From: Orychophragmus violaceus
Taxonomy: Eukaryota > Streptophyta > Magnoliopsida > Brassicales > Brassicaceae
Reading direction: 5' to 3'
Length of the DNA: 64,000 nucleotides
NCBI GenBank assembly: GCA_030180135.1
Contig: CM058230.1
Location: forward strand, 9,735,082-9,799,081
Part shown: positions 9,587 through 22,200 of the stretch, piece by piece
Layout: each line of letters opens with the position of its first letter
How positions within the stretch are numbered: the stretch's first letter is position 1
Made by a program: the position numbers and the translations under genes
Notes under the pieces: generated by a model
What the model saw: only the letters and a program-made list of their open reading frames with translations
Databases searched by the model: none
Told to the model about the DNA's origin: nothing

Positions 9587-10756
9587 TGATACGATCAGGT
9601 TTTAATCCCTATATCTACACTGCAAGTGCACAGACGTGACAATAGCATATAGGGTATCGAATCCACAGAGACTCTAGATTCTTGCGATAGATTATAGAAT
9701 GTCAGGTTAAGCTAGGTAGCAATAGAGAAAGCAGTAAATCAAACATCAGAAAAGTAAAAAAAATCAATTTGTAAGCAAGAAGAGAAGGCGTCAGGTCAAG
9801 GGAGTTCTCAGGAAATCAGGAACATAGGCTAATCAATCAATCGGGATCTAATTAAGAACTGTTCTAGAACTAGAATCACAGAATTATAACAGACCAACTT
9901 TCGTTGCGAATATTATCTATGTCTAACAACCTAGCAAGCCAACTTTCGTTGCGAATCCTAGAGTTCTAAACAAGCATTAATCTCAGGTTCTTTCGTTCAC
10001 AATTCTCCTAAGCCAAATTTCTTTGCGAATAGTCAAATTGCTCATCTAAGTTCTTTCTAGTTAATTAATCAACTTTCATTGCAGAAATCAACCTAACATC
10101 AATAATCTAAGTGGTCAATTCAGATCAAGCATTAAGAACAACCCTAGATGAAGAACTAGAAAGATATGAATCCCTACAGATTGATCAACCTATAATTCCA
10201 TGAAATCCCTTGTGAGAATCCCTAAACCTAACAGGTAAACTACTCAGACATGATCATTGAAACTGAAGACATGTTGAATAGAAAACCAAATAGCATATAA
10301 TAGAATAAAGAACTGGGGTTCAAAATCTCTTCTCTCTCGATTACAATATCAGCCCCTAACCCTCTCGATGTAAAATAAAGCGTCAGAATAAACAATGGCT
10401 TAAAAACCCTAATATAATGATCTAATCACGACTAAGGCTTCTTTGTAATTATGATAAACTTCTGGGCCAAAGTACAATTTCCAAACTCTTCATTAAACTC
10501 GCCGAGAATTGTCTGACTCGCGTGTGCATCGATCGACACCAAAGGTGCATCGATCGACACAAGTCTCCAAAATGGACAGTGAACTCTTCTTCTCGGGTGA
10601 ATTCTCCAAAATGCTCCAGAATGCGCCATAATGTCCAAATCCGCTCCAAACGTACCTAGACCTGTAAACACACATAAAAGGACTTCAAAGGACTCTAAAA
10701 TGCTCGATAAGAAGACATATACCATGGTTAAAAGCCCTAAAATCCATGGTATATCA
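9587..10756 (-). repeat. 3' LTR of element B
   Basis: 1170 bp, TGATACGATCAGG at the left and CCATGGTATATCA at the right, matching the right-hand LTR. It contains one palindrome pair (10524-10562). Confidence 0.92.
10524..10562. repeat. Bipartite palindrome in 3' LTR of element B
   Basis: Two perfect TCGATCGA cores 21 bp apart, linker CACCAAAGGTGCA. The same pair occurs in the other LTR at 25280-25318. Confidence 0.9.
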
Positions 10757-10775
10757 ACTCCCCCACACTTAGCCT
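10757..10775 (-). other. Polypurine tract of element B
   Basis: The minus strand reads AAGTGTGGGGGAGT directly before the 3' LTR. This purine-rich run is where plus-strand DNA synthesis would start. Confidence 0.7.
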
Positions 10776-12098
10776 TTGCTTGCCCTCAAGCAAAACAGAT
10801 AACAAAAATGTAGTGAAGAGGTTTGAAAACTTTCAGAAACTCTTTTCATCTTAGAAGTAACAACACTCAGATTCCCTTTAGTAAGCCACTGAAAGAATCA
10901 CCTGCAAGACATCAAGACCAACATTTACTTCCCCCACACTTAGCAACTGTCCTGAGTAAACTCCACAATCAATTCAAAGCAATTCAAATTCACCCTACTG
11001 ACTTCTATAAGCTATTAAGTACGGTATCACCTAAGGATTATCGATCAAAGGGCACATGGATTCTTACTCTGTTAGCTCTAGACCACCATACTATCTTTTT
11101 CTGGTTCCTTTCTTCTCTTTTCCCTTCCTTAGCAACTGATTTTTTCCATTGGGTATCATTTTTTTTATCAGTGCTCTTCCCGTTATGGGGTGTACTTTGG
11201 ACACATTCCATGGATGCACATGAGGTAATAGGGGTCTCTACCACTCCCGCGACCACTTCGGAGCTACTAGCTCATCCTCAGTTTATTATTCTTTTTTTTT
11301 ACTTTAGACAAGGGAAGAAGGGAACCTTACTTGGACAGGTTTACAAGTTGTGTCAGAACTAACAGAGGAATCCGACTCAAGGTATACCAAGCCCTTAGGT
11401 GAGAAAATTCTGTCAAAATTAATGGTGAAGTCAGTAAAGGATCCTCTGATACCTGAAGTGATGTGGGTGTTCTCAGTAGGCCGTTTTGTGTTGGGGTTTT
11501 CTAATAGTCATAGATTGATCCTGCAACTTCATCCCAATGTTACTTAAGTTCCTGCAAATGTTGTTAACTTCTCAAAAATTCACTGTTTCTTACTTAAACC
11601 GTTTTGACTCGATAAAACTTATTTTTGAAAACAGGACTGACTCTAAGAAAACAAAAGCGTGCGTCAGTAGCTACCTCCCCCACACTTGAAACACACTGTC
11701 CCCAGTAGTGTCAGGCTAAGGATCGGTAAAAGAAGAAATCGGAATGAAAACAAACCGAAAAAGGGTCATAACACTTACCTGTCGTCGGCTTGCATCGATC
11801 GATGCCACAAGGGTGTCGATCGATGCAAGGTGATTATGCCCACGGTTATGTAAATAACCGGTGTCTGAACCGCAATTGAATCGGCAAACCGTAAATCACA
11901 ACTGCATCGACCGATGCACTAAGTGTGTCGATCTATGCAGCGCGATTCTGCCTGTTTTTCACGCCTTTGAACACACCAAAACAGAAAAATCAAAAACACC
12001 AAATCAAAACGAATAATGAAAACAAAAATGAACCTAACAGTGGGTTGCCTCCCACTCAGCGCTTTTTTAAAGTCAGTAGCTTGATTATGGAAAGGAGA
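10776..12098 (-). other. 3' untranslated region of element B
   Basis: No supported gene. The stretch near 11331-11740 matches bases 1-405 of element A. Palindrome pairs lie at 11790-11835 and 11902-11945 (both 21 bp spacing), followed by GGTGATTATGCC and GCGATTCTGCC. The ORF-1-like frame present in element A has been lost. Confidence 0.65.
11790..11945. repeat. Two bipartite palindromes in 3' UTR of element B
   Basis: TCGATCGA with TCGATCGA, and TCGACCGA with TCGATCTA, each pair 21 bp apart. Confidence 0.85.
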
Positions 12099-12628
12099 TC
12101 AGACGTATGGGGGATTCAACAGAGACTTGGAGTGTCTCTGTGAATGTCTCTTCATCCAAGGTGGCGTATAAGCATTTTGTGCATGAGACTGACCGAGGAA
12201 CTTGGGAACAACAGCAAGGTCGGGTGGAATATTTCGTTTCCTGACTCTGTTCCCTGCAAAATCAGCATCAGAGTTAGCATGCTTAAAGTCAGAGAATGCA
12301 TACCTTTGCTTGATCAGATGTGGCTTAGATGTGATATTTGGAGCTTTCTGCTTAAGAGCAGGTACATGCTTTGAAGATGTTAGAACAAACTCAGCAGGAA
12401 TTGCCATCTTCTCCTCTCCAGGATCAAAAACTAATGTCTCACTCTTCTGTATTTCATGTCCATCCTCAATGCTGATTGTTTGACCATCAATCTTTGGCTT
12501 ACGCAGCATATCCATCTCAAAGTGTAGAGGCTCATCTCCCAGATGGAGATTAATCAGACCATGCCTAACATCAATCTTCGCACCAGCTGTGGCTAAGAAA
12601 GGTCTTCCCAGTATTAGAGCATCATCCG
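12099..12628 (-). pseudogene. C-terminal half of element B protease region (split by element C)
   Basis: Read on the minus strand this continues the retropepsin-like region of element B: DALILGRPFLATAGAKIDVR, then LINLHLGDEPLHFEMDMLRK, matching the end of the element A protease (LLGRPFLATEGAVIDV). The upstream half lies at 22768-23209; the break is the ATCCG target duplication of nested element C. The tail (QNAYTPPWMKRHSQRH) matches the end of the element A frame. Interrupted, so non-functional here. Confidence 0.85.
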
Positions 12629-15600
12629 TGTAACGCCCCTTTCCCATTCTCCGCTGACCGTCGAGCTGACCGGTCAACAATCAAACAAGAACATGACCGA
12701 TCGAACCCGAGCAAGTCGAACAGGAAAAGTTCGTCACAGGACGAAGCCAGAGACAGATCGGTTTGAGACAAAGGCTCGCACCAACCCAACACCGACTCCG
12801 CTATCCTCGCTTCCATAGCACAAGTCGGCCGTCTTGCACTACTTCTGCGAGTTGTGTCGGTTCGGACGAAACACAATATCAGGAAAGCATATTCATTTCT
12901 GAGTAAATCAAACGTTTCGTACAACGTTTAATCGTCACTTTACAAATCATTTTCATCAATAAAGGATCAACACACAAATCAATACAAAAGTGGCGTCAAG
13001 CCGAACCGAAGGAAAACCCCAAAAACCATCAAATCAAAACCCCGCCACAAGCCATCCCGAAACTACACCGAGGACCTCCCGCGTCCATCGCTGCTTATCC
13101 TGAAAAACACAAAAAGAGTCTAATGAGCGATCTGAGATCACCCAGTGAATCGGCTCCCCACTAAGGCTTCTAATCTATCTATCAACTATAGATTCCCGCC
13201 CGAAACCCAAAATAACAATCAAGCAGAACACAATAGCCGATCACGCACAACCACGTCGTGTCGAGCCCACACACAATCAATTGCCAAAAGAAAGAGAAGG
13301 CGATTAGAGGAAATCGGGAGCACTGCGGCACATGTCCCCGATTGAGACCCGATCTATCTACCGCGCAACACCAACTACACCAAAACACAACGCTGGGCCC
13401 CTACGATCTTGGTGACTTCCACGGGTTTCTACAGCTACCGCTATGGTAACTAACCCACGACTCCTAGCCGTCTACACAACGACTAGGACACCGTTCTCTG
13501 TCCATCGATACGCGGTGACTCTGACTACCCCTAGATAGCCCGAGTTTCCATGCAGTCCGGCCCTAGGACATGACCCCGTATTCTCCGGACCACACACCTA
13601 CAGACGTCACACCATAGGTTAACACCATAACCAGAATCACCACGGTCCGGTTAGGTAACTACCCGAGGATCCTATCGGGTCGGAAGTACCAGAACGTAAT
13701 CAAATACCTAGACTTGCGGGATCTAACGCACCCTAGAGTCCTAGTGCAGAAATGTAAACACGCAGACTCGCTTGGACTCTAGCAATCAAACTCAATCACT
13801 AGCAACAACCAACCCCGCATCCCGCAAGTCAACTCACTCACACCACCGCTCTGACTCAGCACCGTACTGAGCCAGCACCACCACTTAACCGGTCCCATGA
13901 CCGAGTTAAGTAACAACAAGGATCGCTCGGCCCAACACCGAGACGATCTAAAGGCCTGCACAAAAGTCAATCACAACCACACAATAGACAACCACGCAAT
14001 CAACACACCACAACACACAACAGGCCTATTAGGGTTTCTATCTTCTTTTAATCAATTCACGCCCGCTACCTTGGGTTAGCCGCTTGCTGACCCGTAGACG
14101 GTTCACCAGTCACAACACTTCTCTTTACTTACCCACTCCTAATCATCTTTTAATCACTTTTCGAGCCGTCGGTTTAGAGCTAGTAGCTTACTAAACTCCC
14201 CGACGTCTCATCATTCATTACTTAATTCATTTAACTCGGAAAACTCCGATACCGTTCCATACTCTATACGCGTGTTCAAGGTTAAACCGTATTTTAACTT
14301 GTCTTAATTCCCGTATATAGGTTCATTTATTACCGTGCTTTACTTACGTATATATGCATATATAGTCCTACTCATGCCACGACTATATGAATGCATCACA
14401 CAACGTTCTAACAACCTAACGGCACGCAATAGGTTTAATATGTTTTAATCTAACATGCTTCTTTAACCCTAGCCGGTTTAATATCAATTCAATCAATCAT
14501 TCAATTCACAATTCAATTCGGTTTAACACACTCGGGTATGCATTCCTATCTCTACGGTTTCCCATTTATAGATCTATATGAATGTTACGGTGTTTGAGCC
14601 GACTCACAGTGATTTCACGGAATGAACGGCACGGATGCGGATACGGTTCCCGAGACCCCGAACAAACCCGAATCTTCCCGAATGCCCGAACACGAACTCC
14701 CGAACACCCCGAACCACCGGATAACCGTCCAACCGAGCGTTGACCGGCTCGTTTTCCGGCGTTGACCGCGTTGACCGGCGGCGTTGACCGGCGTTGACCG
14801 GTTGACCGTTGACCGTTGACTTTGACCCGCTTGACCGTTGACCGCCTCCGGTTTACCCCTTGACCCACTGAACCACCAAATCGAACCGAACCAGCTCCAA
14901 TCCAACCGGTTTAGTTAAACCGGTTAGGTCAACCGTTGACCGGCGTTGACCGTGGCTTAACCGGTTTGACTAGACCGGTTTACCAACTGAACCAAGACCA
15001 AACTGACTCCAATGCATCCCCATTTCACCCTTGAAGAATCGCTGAAGATTTGACGGCGGAAGAGGCTTCTCCGGCGGCTACTCCGGCGTTGACCGCGGCG
15101 GCTCCGGCGTTGACCGCGGCGGCGGTGACTTTTCCGGCGACTTCCCACGGCGAACCACACACCAATCCACTCCTCTTGATGAGATCTATCTTCCCATGGC
15201 TTTGAAATCTTGAAATAAGTTGAGGAGAGAGAGAGATACCAAGAACTCTAAACCGCGGCTGCTTCTCTCCTATTTTCCGGCGAGCTCCGGTGACTTCTGA
15301 CGACGGCGGCCGGCTGAAACTTGAAGAGGAGACTGAGATGAAGCTACTGGCCTTTGAATCACTGGATTTGAGCCTATGGTGAGAAAGTTATGCACTTTCT
15401 TGTGAAAGAAGGCATAAAGAACACCATAGAAACCTTGAAGAACTATTGAAGATTCAAGAAGCTTAGCAGGATTTTGTTGAATGTTTCTGGAGAGAATGAG
15501 AGTGTGCTGTCGACAGAGAGAGAGTAGAGTGAAGATTCAGAGCACCAAATGATCCAAAAAGAGTGAATAGTTAAGATTCCATGCATGTATCCCTTTTCAT

Positions 15601-16149
15601 TCATGCACCAAATATGGTGGTGACACCTATCCTCCAAAAGCTGTCGACCTGGGGAGCTCACACCTGTCTCTGGTAAGTTTCTGAAGCCCACTAAGGCCCA
15701 TTGCACTGGCCCAAACCACAAAAACCATTCCCTTAACTTGTTTGCTTTCTTTAGCTCGGTTTGATCATTTCCCCGATAATTGTTTTAGTAAATAGTAGAT
15801 GTTTCCCATAAATCCCCAAACCTTCATAATCTGATTCTCCTTGCTTTTAGATGAATTTGGCAATTTGAATCACAGTTTCCTAGCTCCCGTTATGATTTTC
15901 CGAAGTTTTCCCGGTTTAACTCGGTTTTCACCCGAAACTCCGAAAAATGCATTTCTGCTCCGTTTCTTCGAATTCTGATCTTGTAAATGTTCTTTATATT
16001 TAATAAAGAGAACATTTGGCCCGTCTCGTCTTCCGTCTCGAACTTTGGCAAAATTACCATTTTGCCCCTGGGTTAGGCAAAATTACAATTTTGCCCCTGA
16101 TGACTTTTCTTCTGCCCGTTGACCGTATTTTTGGATACGGGGTATCACA
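12629..16149 (-). repeat. 3' LTR of element C (3.5 kb)
   Basis: Nearly identical to 19233-22762. Short frames inside it occur identically in both copies and are not genes. It contains a dense run of TTGACC motifs and several AACCGGTTTA blocks. It lacks a 9 bp stretch near 15875 that the other LTR has. Confidence 0.93.
14739..15120. promoter_or_regulatory. W-box (TTGAC[C/T]) cluster in 3' LTR of element C
   Basis: About 17 TTGAC cores by hand count, twelve of them in about 135 bp (14739-14872), mostly as GCGTTGACCG. TTGAC[C/T] is the binding core of plant WRKY transcription factors. The repeats may instead be only a simple-sequence expansion; no binding is shown. Confidence 0.5.
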
Positions 16150-16167
16150 TTCTTCCCCACTTACAGG
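16150..16167 (-). other. Polypurine tract of element C
   Basis: The minus strand reads GTAAGTGGGGAAGAA immediately before the 3' LTR start TGTGATACC. Confidence 0.7.
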
Positions 16168-17441
16168 AATTCGGTCCCCGAATTCTCCGTCACTACCAGA
16201 CTTTGAATCGGTTCCGAACCTTGTGAGTCGCTCCATTACTACACCTTGACGCTTCTTCTTTGAACACCGCTGCATACCACTGACCTCACATCGCTCCAAA
16301 CTGATGTTTTAATCTCGCATATCTTGATCTACTCTGATCCTCTAACTTAATCTTGGTTAACTGCTCTGTTCTGGTTCTCACTTCGCGCTTCCCCACTTCG
16401 TCCTGACCTCCACATTCCTATCCACAACTGTCTGTCTCCGTGAGACACTCTTCAAGAATCTGATCACTGACTTCCGTTGCACCGCTTCCAATAAGACCCC
16501 TGATCTTCATTTCCAAATCTCTTTACTAACTTGTCATCCCAACCGTTTCGATCTTTCCGCTATTCTGGGCTGGCACAATCCCCTGACCATCCATCCTGAC
16601 AATCCACACTGACCGCTTTACGATCCGATCTCCTTATTCCGCAACGTCTTGCCATTCCATCTCGTTTTCGGGTTCGGGTTCGGTCTCGTATTCGTATCGC
16701 ATCGTCCATTCCGTCCCAATGGTCACCCATGATTAAATATCGATATTCTATAATTCCGCTTTCTCGCGGATCGACCGTTTGATTACAACCGTTCTCGAGT
16801 TAGCTCAACACCTTAAACGAAAAGGTTCTAACATTTCCATCTTTAACAACTTAACGATTGCAACCAAATTAAACTACTCACCCGGATGGCTTACCACACC
16901 ATTCACACTCCGCACATGCTAAGCATGTCGCTCGCACTTTCACAGTGCGATACCACCAACGAAATGCAACCCTATTTCAAGCAATTAAATCGAAACATGC
17001 AAGCAATTATCGCAAAAACAAACAATTACCACACACAGCCAAGCAATCATCAGATCGCTCCGGATATGTCGTCAGTCTGGGTTTAGGTTATGATGAACGG
17101 TCATCAGTTCCGCTCATCATCAGACTTCACATGGTAATTCGTTTGCATCCCAACCCATCATACGCATGCAAACAATTACTACGAAAGTCATAACGATAAG
17201 TTGAACAATCTGCATCACATACATACACAAAAACAACAACATTCACATGTCTCGAGGTTTATAGAAATACATAAGGAAACAGAAATACAACCACAAGATG
17301 TCCGTCATCAACAACCCAACCCACAAACTGCACCGCCATATCCTGGAGATGTTCAAAACAACATACGAAAACCGTCGATCTGGTTACACACAAACAACAA
17401 CATAGTTAGTGCCCAACTTACCTGGCCTAACTATTCTAACT
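16168..17441 (-). other. Non-coding internal region of element C
   Basis: 1.27 kb between the knuckle gene and the polypurine tract. No conserved domain in any frame; a pol gene would be expected here in an autonomous relative. Only short frames occur. Confidence 0.6.
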
Positions 17442-18959
17442 CTAACAGCCCCAGCACGACCGGAATGCCATACACAACCGGCATCGCGGCTCGCGCTGGT
17501 ACCCACTGGCAGGTGCACCGGGAGGGTGTGGTGGATGCGCAACTCTAGTCGGTGGTCCGACCTGCTGCGGCTCTGCCATCGGACACAGCTGTGCTACATG
17601 ACCTCTGCGACCACAAATCTGACAAACCGGAACGGGCGCTGGGCGTGGCCCACGGTAACATGCTGCTGCCTGATGATCTGTCGCTCCACACAGCTGACAC
17701 GACGAAACTGACCCTGAAGAAGGCTCCTGAAAACACTCCGCTGCTCGATGTCCCTGAGCTCCACAAATCTGACAAACAACTGGTGCTGAGCGGGACCGAC
17801 GAGCACTGGACCGACGAGAACAAGCGGATGCTCGGTGTCCCTCGTCTCCGCACCTCCTACAACTCCTCGATGGCCTCGGTGGCTGCTCCAATGGTGGCTG
17901 CGCTACTGGTGACTGCGCGGCTGGCTGCTGAATAACTGACTGCCGAATAAGACCACCGTCTCGTCGACTCGGACCAGGTCGATACTCCTCAGGTAACGGG
18001 GCACGATGCGGCTCTGCGTCTGACATACGAGGTCCGGGTCCTGCGATCGGGCAAATAGGTGCAAGATGGCCGTCCATCCCGCACACCTGACAGTAATACG
18101 GAACCGGCACAGGCTGGTACGGCTCATGGTAGCGTGGATCCACTAGTCGGGTACACCAATGTAAATGAAAGCCCTGAACTCCGCAAGCGCTACACGTCTG
18201 ATACACTGGCATCTGCGGCACTGAGTCTGGCGTGTCTGCTAGTGGAATCTCCAGGGGTGCCATCGGCTCAGTCGGCGGTGCCTCTGGTGATGTAACTGAC
18301 TCAAACTGCTCCGATCCTGCCGTCGACATCGGCTCAACTCCTGTGGCTGACTCCATCGCTGAGAGTGGCTCGGTAGAACCAGGTGATGGAGCTCCTGACC
18401 TCTGCGGCGATCCTGGCTGATGATGCGGCCCAACTCGCTGCTCCAATACGTCCTCTAATATCGCCATCTGCTCGTCCAACTGCTGCGCCCACTGCGCATG
18501 CTGCTCCGGGTCCAACGGCTCCATGTCCATATCGAGAGCTGAGTGTAGCGGATCCAACTGAAAGTCTCCTCCACCAAGTGGAATAAAATCCGACTCGTGC
18601 ATACTGAAAGATAGTGGCACGTCATGTGCCTCAAGCGGCATCCCCGGTGATGCTATCGGCGCCTCGAACTGTGGTGGAAATGGCGGCAACCCGTAATCTA
18701 CGAATCCCAAATATCCCATCGCTCCAACGGTCGGGTCTGCGGTACCTGTGTCGTCCTGTAAGGAAGGCGGTAACGGATCTGGTAATGGCCTCCAATCTAC
18801 AGCAGCGGCTCTCGCTCCCTGATGCCCACGGGGCACAACTGGCGGTCGAGCTGATATCCGAGAACCTTGCGACTGACCCTGCGGTGGCATCCTCAGTCCT
18901 GCCTGATGCTGGTCTACCAAAGCCTGATACTCTGCCCGTGTCATCCGCTGTGGACTCAT
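17442..18959 (-). CDS. Multi-zinc-knuckle Gag-like protein of element C
   Basis: Intact 505-codon frame. Residues 1-250 are low in recognisable structure, rich in Pro, Gln, Met and acidic residues, and show no clear Gag capsid core. Residues about 256-459 hold six CX2C-type fingers: one degenerate (CSACGVQGFHLHWC, His shifted by one) and five canonical CX2CX4HX4C (CQVCGMDGHLAPIC, CRRCGDEGHRASAC, CQICGAQGHRAAEC, CQLCGATDHQAAAC, CQICGRRGHVAQLC). Pro/Gln/Arg-rich linkers separate them, and some carry near-repeats such as QSPVAQPPLEQPP. The fingers suggest nucleic-acid binding, probably RNA packaging. Most Gypsy Gags carry one to three knuckles. The start ATG at 18959 lies about 250 bp after the primer site, as expected for a first gene. 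Confidence 0.8.
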   Translation of the reverse strand: MSPQRMTRAEYQALVDQHQAGLRMPPQGQSQGSRISARPPVVPRGHQGARAAAVDWRPLPDPLPPSLQDDTGTADPTVGAMGYLGFVDYGLPPFPPQFEAPIASPGMPLEAHDVPLSFSMHESDFIPLGGGDFQLDPLHSALDMDMEPLDPEQHAQWAQQLDEQMAILEDVLEQRVGPHHQPGSPQRSGAPSPGSTEPLSAMESATGVEPMSTAGSEQFESVTSPEAPPTEPMAPLEIPLADTPDSVPQMPVYQTCSACGVQGFHLHWCTRLVDPRYHEPYQPVPVPYYCQVCGMDGHLAPICPIAGPGPRMSDAEPHRAPLPEEYRPGPSRRDGGLIRQSVIQQPAAQSPVAQPPLEQPPRPSRSCRRCGDEGHRASACSRRSSARRSRSAPVVCQICGAQGHRAAECFQEPSSGSVSSCQLCGATDHQAAACYRGPRPAPVPVCQICGRRGHVAQLCPMAEPQQVGPPTRVAHPPHPPGAPASGYQREPRCRLCMAFRSCWGC

Positions 18960-19210
18960 CCTGCTCGATACAATCTCTCACACCCAATGCACACACCCAC
19001 ACACACACCGTCCAGGGACACTCTGCTGCTGTCTGCAATCAAAACACAAAGACAGATTAGTACACATAACACAAAATTCCTACCCCATCCCAACCCCGGA
19101 TTTACGGACGCGGCTCGGTTTCCTAATGGATGCTTGGGTAAGACACAATTTTGACTCGATAAAACCACGGAAAACACTCAGAAATGAACAGCTTCGAAAC
19201 CCATGCAGAA

Positions 19211-19226
19211 CCATGCTCTGATACCA
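19211..19226 (-). other. Primer binding site, initiator-Met tRNA type (element C)
   Basis: The minus strand reads TGGTATCAGAGCATGG, six bases inside the 5' LTR. It complements the 3' end of plant initiator tRNA-Met. Confidence 0.9.
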
Positions 19227-19232
19227 CCTTTC

Positions 19233-22200
19233 TGTAACGCCCCTTTCCCATTCTCCGCTGACCGTCGAGCTGACCGGTCAACAATCAAACAAGAACATGA
19301 CCGATCGAACCCGAGCAAGTCGAACAGGAAAAGTTCGTCACAGGACGAAGCCAGAGACAGATCGGTTTGAGACAAAGGCTCGCACCAACCCAACACCGAC
19401 TCCGCTATCCTCGCTTCCATAGCACAAGTCGGCCGTCTTGCACTACTTCTGCGAGTTGTGTCGGTTCGGACGAAACACAATATCAGGAAAGCATATTCAT
19501 TTCTGAGTAAATCAAACGTTTCGTACAACGTTTAATCGTCACTTTACAAATCATTTTCATCAATAAAGGATCAACACACAAATCAATACAAAAGTGGCGT
19601 CAAGCCGAACCGAAGGAAAACCCCAAAAACCATCAAATCAAAACCCCGCCACAAGCCATCCCGAAACTACACCGAGGACCTCCCGCGTCCATCGCTGCTT
19701 ATCCTGAAAAACACAAAAAGAGTCTAATGAGCGATCTGAGATCACCCAGTGAATCGGCTCCCCACAAAGGCTTCTAATCTATCTATCAACTATAGATTCC
19801 CGCCCGAAACCCAAAATAACAATCAAGCAGAACACAATAGCCGATCACGCACAACCACGTCGTGTCAAGCCCACACACAATCAATTGCCAAAAGAAAGAG
19901 AAGGCGATTAGAGGAAATCGGGAGCACTGCGGCACATGTCCCCGATTGAGACCCGATCTATCTACCGCGCAACACCAACTACACCAAAACACAACGCTGG
20001 GCCCCTACGATCTTGGTGACTTCCACGGGTTTCTACAGCTACCGCTATGGTAACTAACCCACGACTCCTAGCCGTCTACACAACGACTAGGACACCGTTC
20101 TCTGTCCATCGATACGCGGTGACTCTGACTACCCCTAGATAGCCCGAGTTTCCATGCAGTCCGGCCCTAGGACATGACCCTGTATTCTCCGGACCACACA
20201 CCTACAGACGTCACACCATAGGTTAACACCATAACCAGAATCACCACGGTCCGGTTAGGTAACTACCCGAGGATCCTATCGGGTCGGAAGTACCAGAACG
20301 TAATCAAATACCTAGACTTGCGGGATCTAACGCACCCTAGAGTCCTAGTGCAGAAATGTAAACACGCAGACGCGCTTGGACTCTAGCAATCAATCTCAAT
20401 CACTAGCAACAACCAACCCCGCATCCCGCAAGTCAACTCACTCACACCACCGCTCTGACTCAGCACCGTACTGAGCCAGCACCACCACTTAACCGGTCCC
20501 ATGACCGAGTTAAGTAACAACAAGGATCGCTCGGCCCAACACCGAGACGATCTAAAGGCCTGCACAAAAGTCAATCACAACCACACAATAGACAACCACG
20601 CAATCAACACACCACAACACACAACAGGCCTATTAGGGTTTCTATCGTCTTTTAATCAATTCACGCCCGCTACCTTGGGTTAGCCGCTTGCTGACCCGTA
20701 GACGGTTCACCAGTCACAACACTTCTCTTTACTTACCCACTCCTAATCATCTTTTAATCACTTTTCGAGCCGTCGGTTTAGAGCTAGTAGCTTACTAAAC
20801 TCCCCGACGTCTCATCATTCATTACTTAATTCATTTAACTCGGAAAACTCCGATACCGTTCCATACTCTATACGCGTGTTCAAGGTTAAACCGTATTTTA
20901 ACTTGTCTTAATTCCCGTATATAGGTTCATTTATTACCGTGCTTTACTTACGTATATATGCATATATAGTCCTACTCATGCCACGACTATATGAATGCAT
21001 CACACAACGTTCTAACAACCTAACGGCACGCAATAGGTTTAATATGTTTTAATCTAACATGCTTCTTTAACCCTAGCCGGTTTAATATCAATTCAATCAA
21101 TCATTCAATTCACAATTCAATTCGGTTTAACACACTCGGGTATGCATTCCTATCTCTACGGTTTCCCATTTATCGATCTATATGAATGTTACGGTGTTTG
21201 AGCCGACTCACAGTGATTTCACGGAATGAACGGCACGGATGCGGATACGGTTCCCGAGACCCCGAACAAACCCGAATCTTCCCGAATGCCCGAACACGAA
21301 CTCCCGAACACCCCGAACCACCGGATAACCGTCCAACCGAGCGTTGACCGGCTCGTTTTCCGGCGTTGACCGCGTTGACCGGCGGCGTTGACCGGCGTTG
21401 ACCGGTTGACCGTTGACCGTTGACTTTGACCCGCTTGACCGTTGACCGCCTCCGGTTTACCCCTTGACCCACTGAACCACCAAATCGAACCGAACCAGCT
21501 CCAATCCAACCGGTTTAGTTAAACCGGTTAGGTCAACCGTTGACCGGCGTTGACCGTGGCTTAACCGGTTTGACTAGACCGGTTTACCAACTGAACCAAG
21601 ACCAAACTGACTCCAATGCATCCCCATTTCACCCTTGAAGAATCGCTGAAGATTTGACGGCGGAAGAGGCTTCTCCGGCGGCTACTCCGGCGTTGACCGC
21701 GGCGGCTCCGGCGTTGACCGCGGCGGCGGCGACTTTTCCGGCGACTTCCCACGGCGAACCACACACCAATCCACTCCTCTTGATGAGATCTATCTTCCCA
21801 TGGCTTTGAAATCTTGAAATAAGTTGAGGAGAGAGAGAGATACCAAGAACTCTAAACCGCGGCTGCTTCTCTCCTATTTTCCGGCGAGCTCCGGTGACTT
21901 CTGACGACGGCGGCCGGCTGAAACTTGAAGAGGAGACTGAGATGAAGCTACTGGCCTTTGAATCACTGGATTTGAGCCTATGGTGAGAAAGTTATGCACT
22001 TTCTTGTGAAAGAAGGCATAAAGAACACCATAGAAACCTTGAAGAACTATTGAAGATTCAAGAAGCTTAGGAGGATTTTGTTGAATGTTTCTGGAGAGAA
22101 TGAGAGTGTGCTGTCGACAGAGAGAGAGTAGAGTGAAGATTCAGAGCACCAAATGATCCAAAAAGAGTGAATAGTTAAGATTCCATGCATGTATCCCTTT

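Noticed and set aside
10823..11362. 179-codon plus-strand frame with a hydrophobic stretch
   Set aside because: Lies in the 3' untranslated region of element B, opposite to its transcription; the homologous start of element A does not support it.
13145..16299. Many 60-100 codon frames repeated at +6604
   Set aside because: They are inside the two LTRs of element C and duplicate only because the LTRs are identical; no known domain.
17201..19060. Plus-strand frames opposite the zinc-knuckle gene
   Set aside because: Shadows of the minus-strand coding sequence; no domain recognised.
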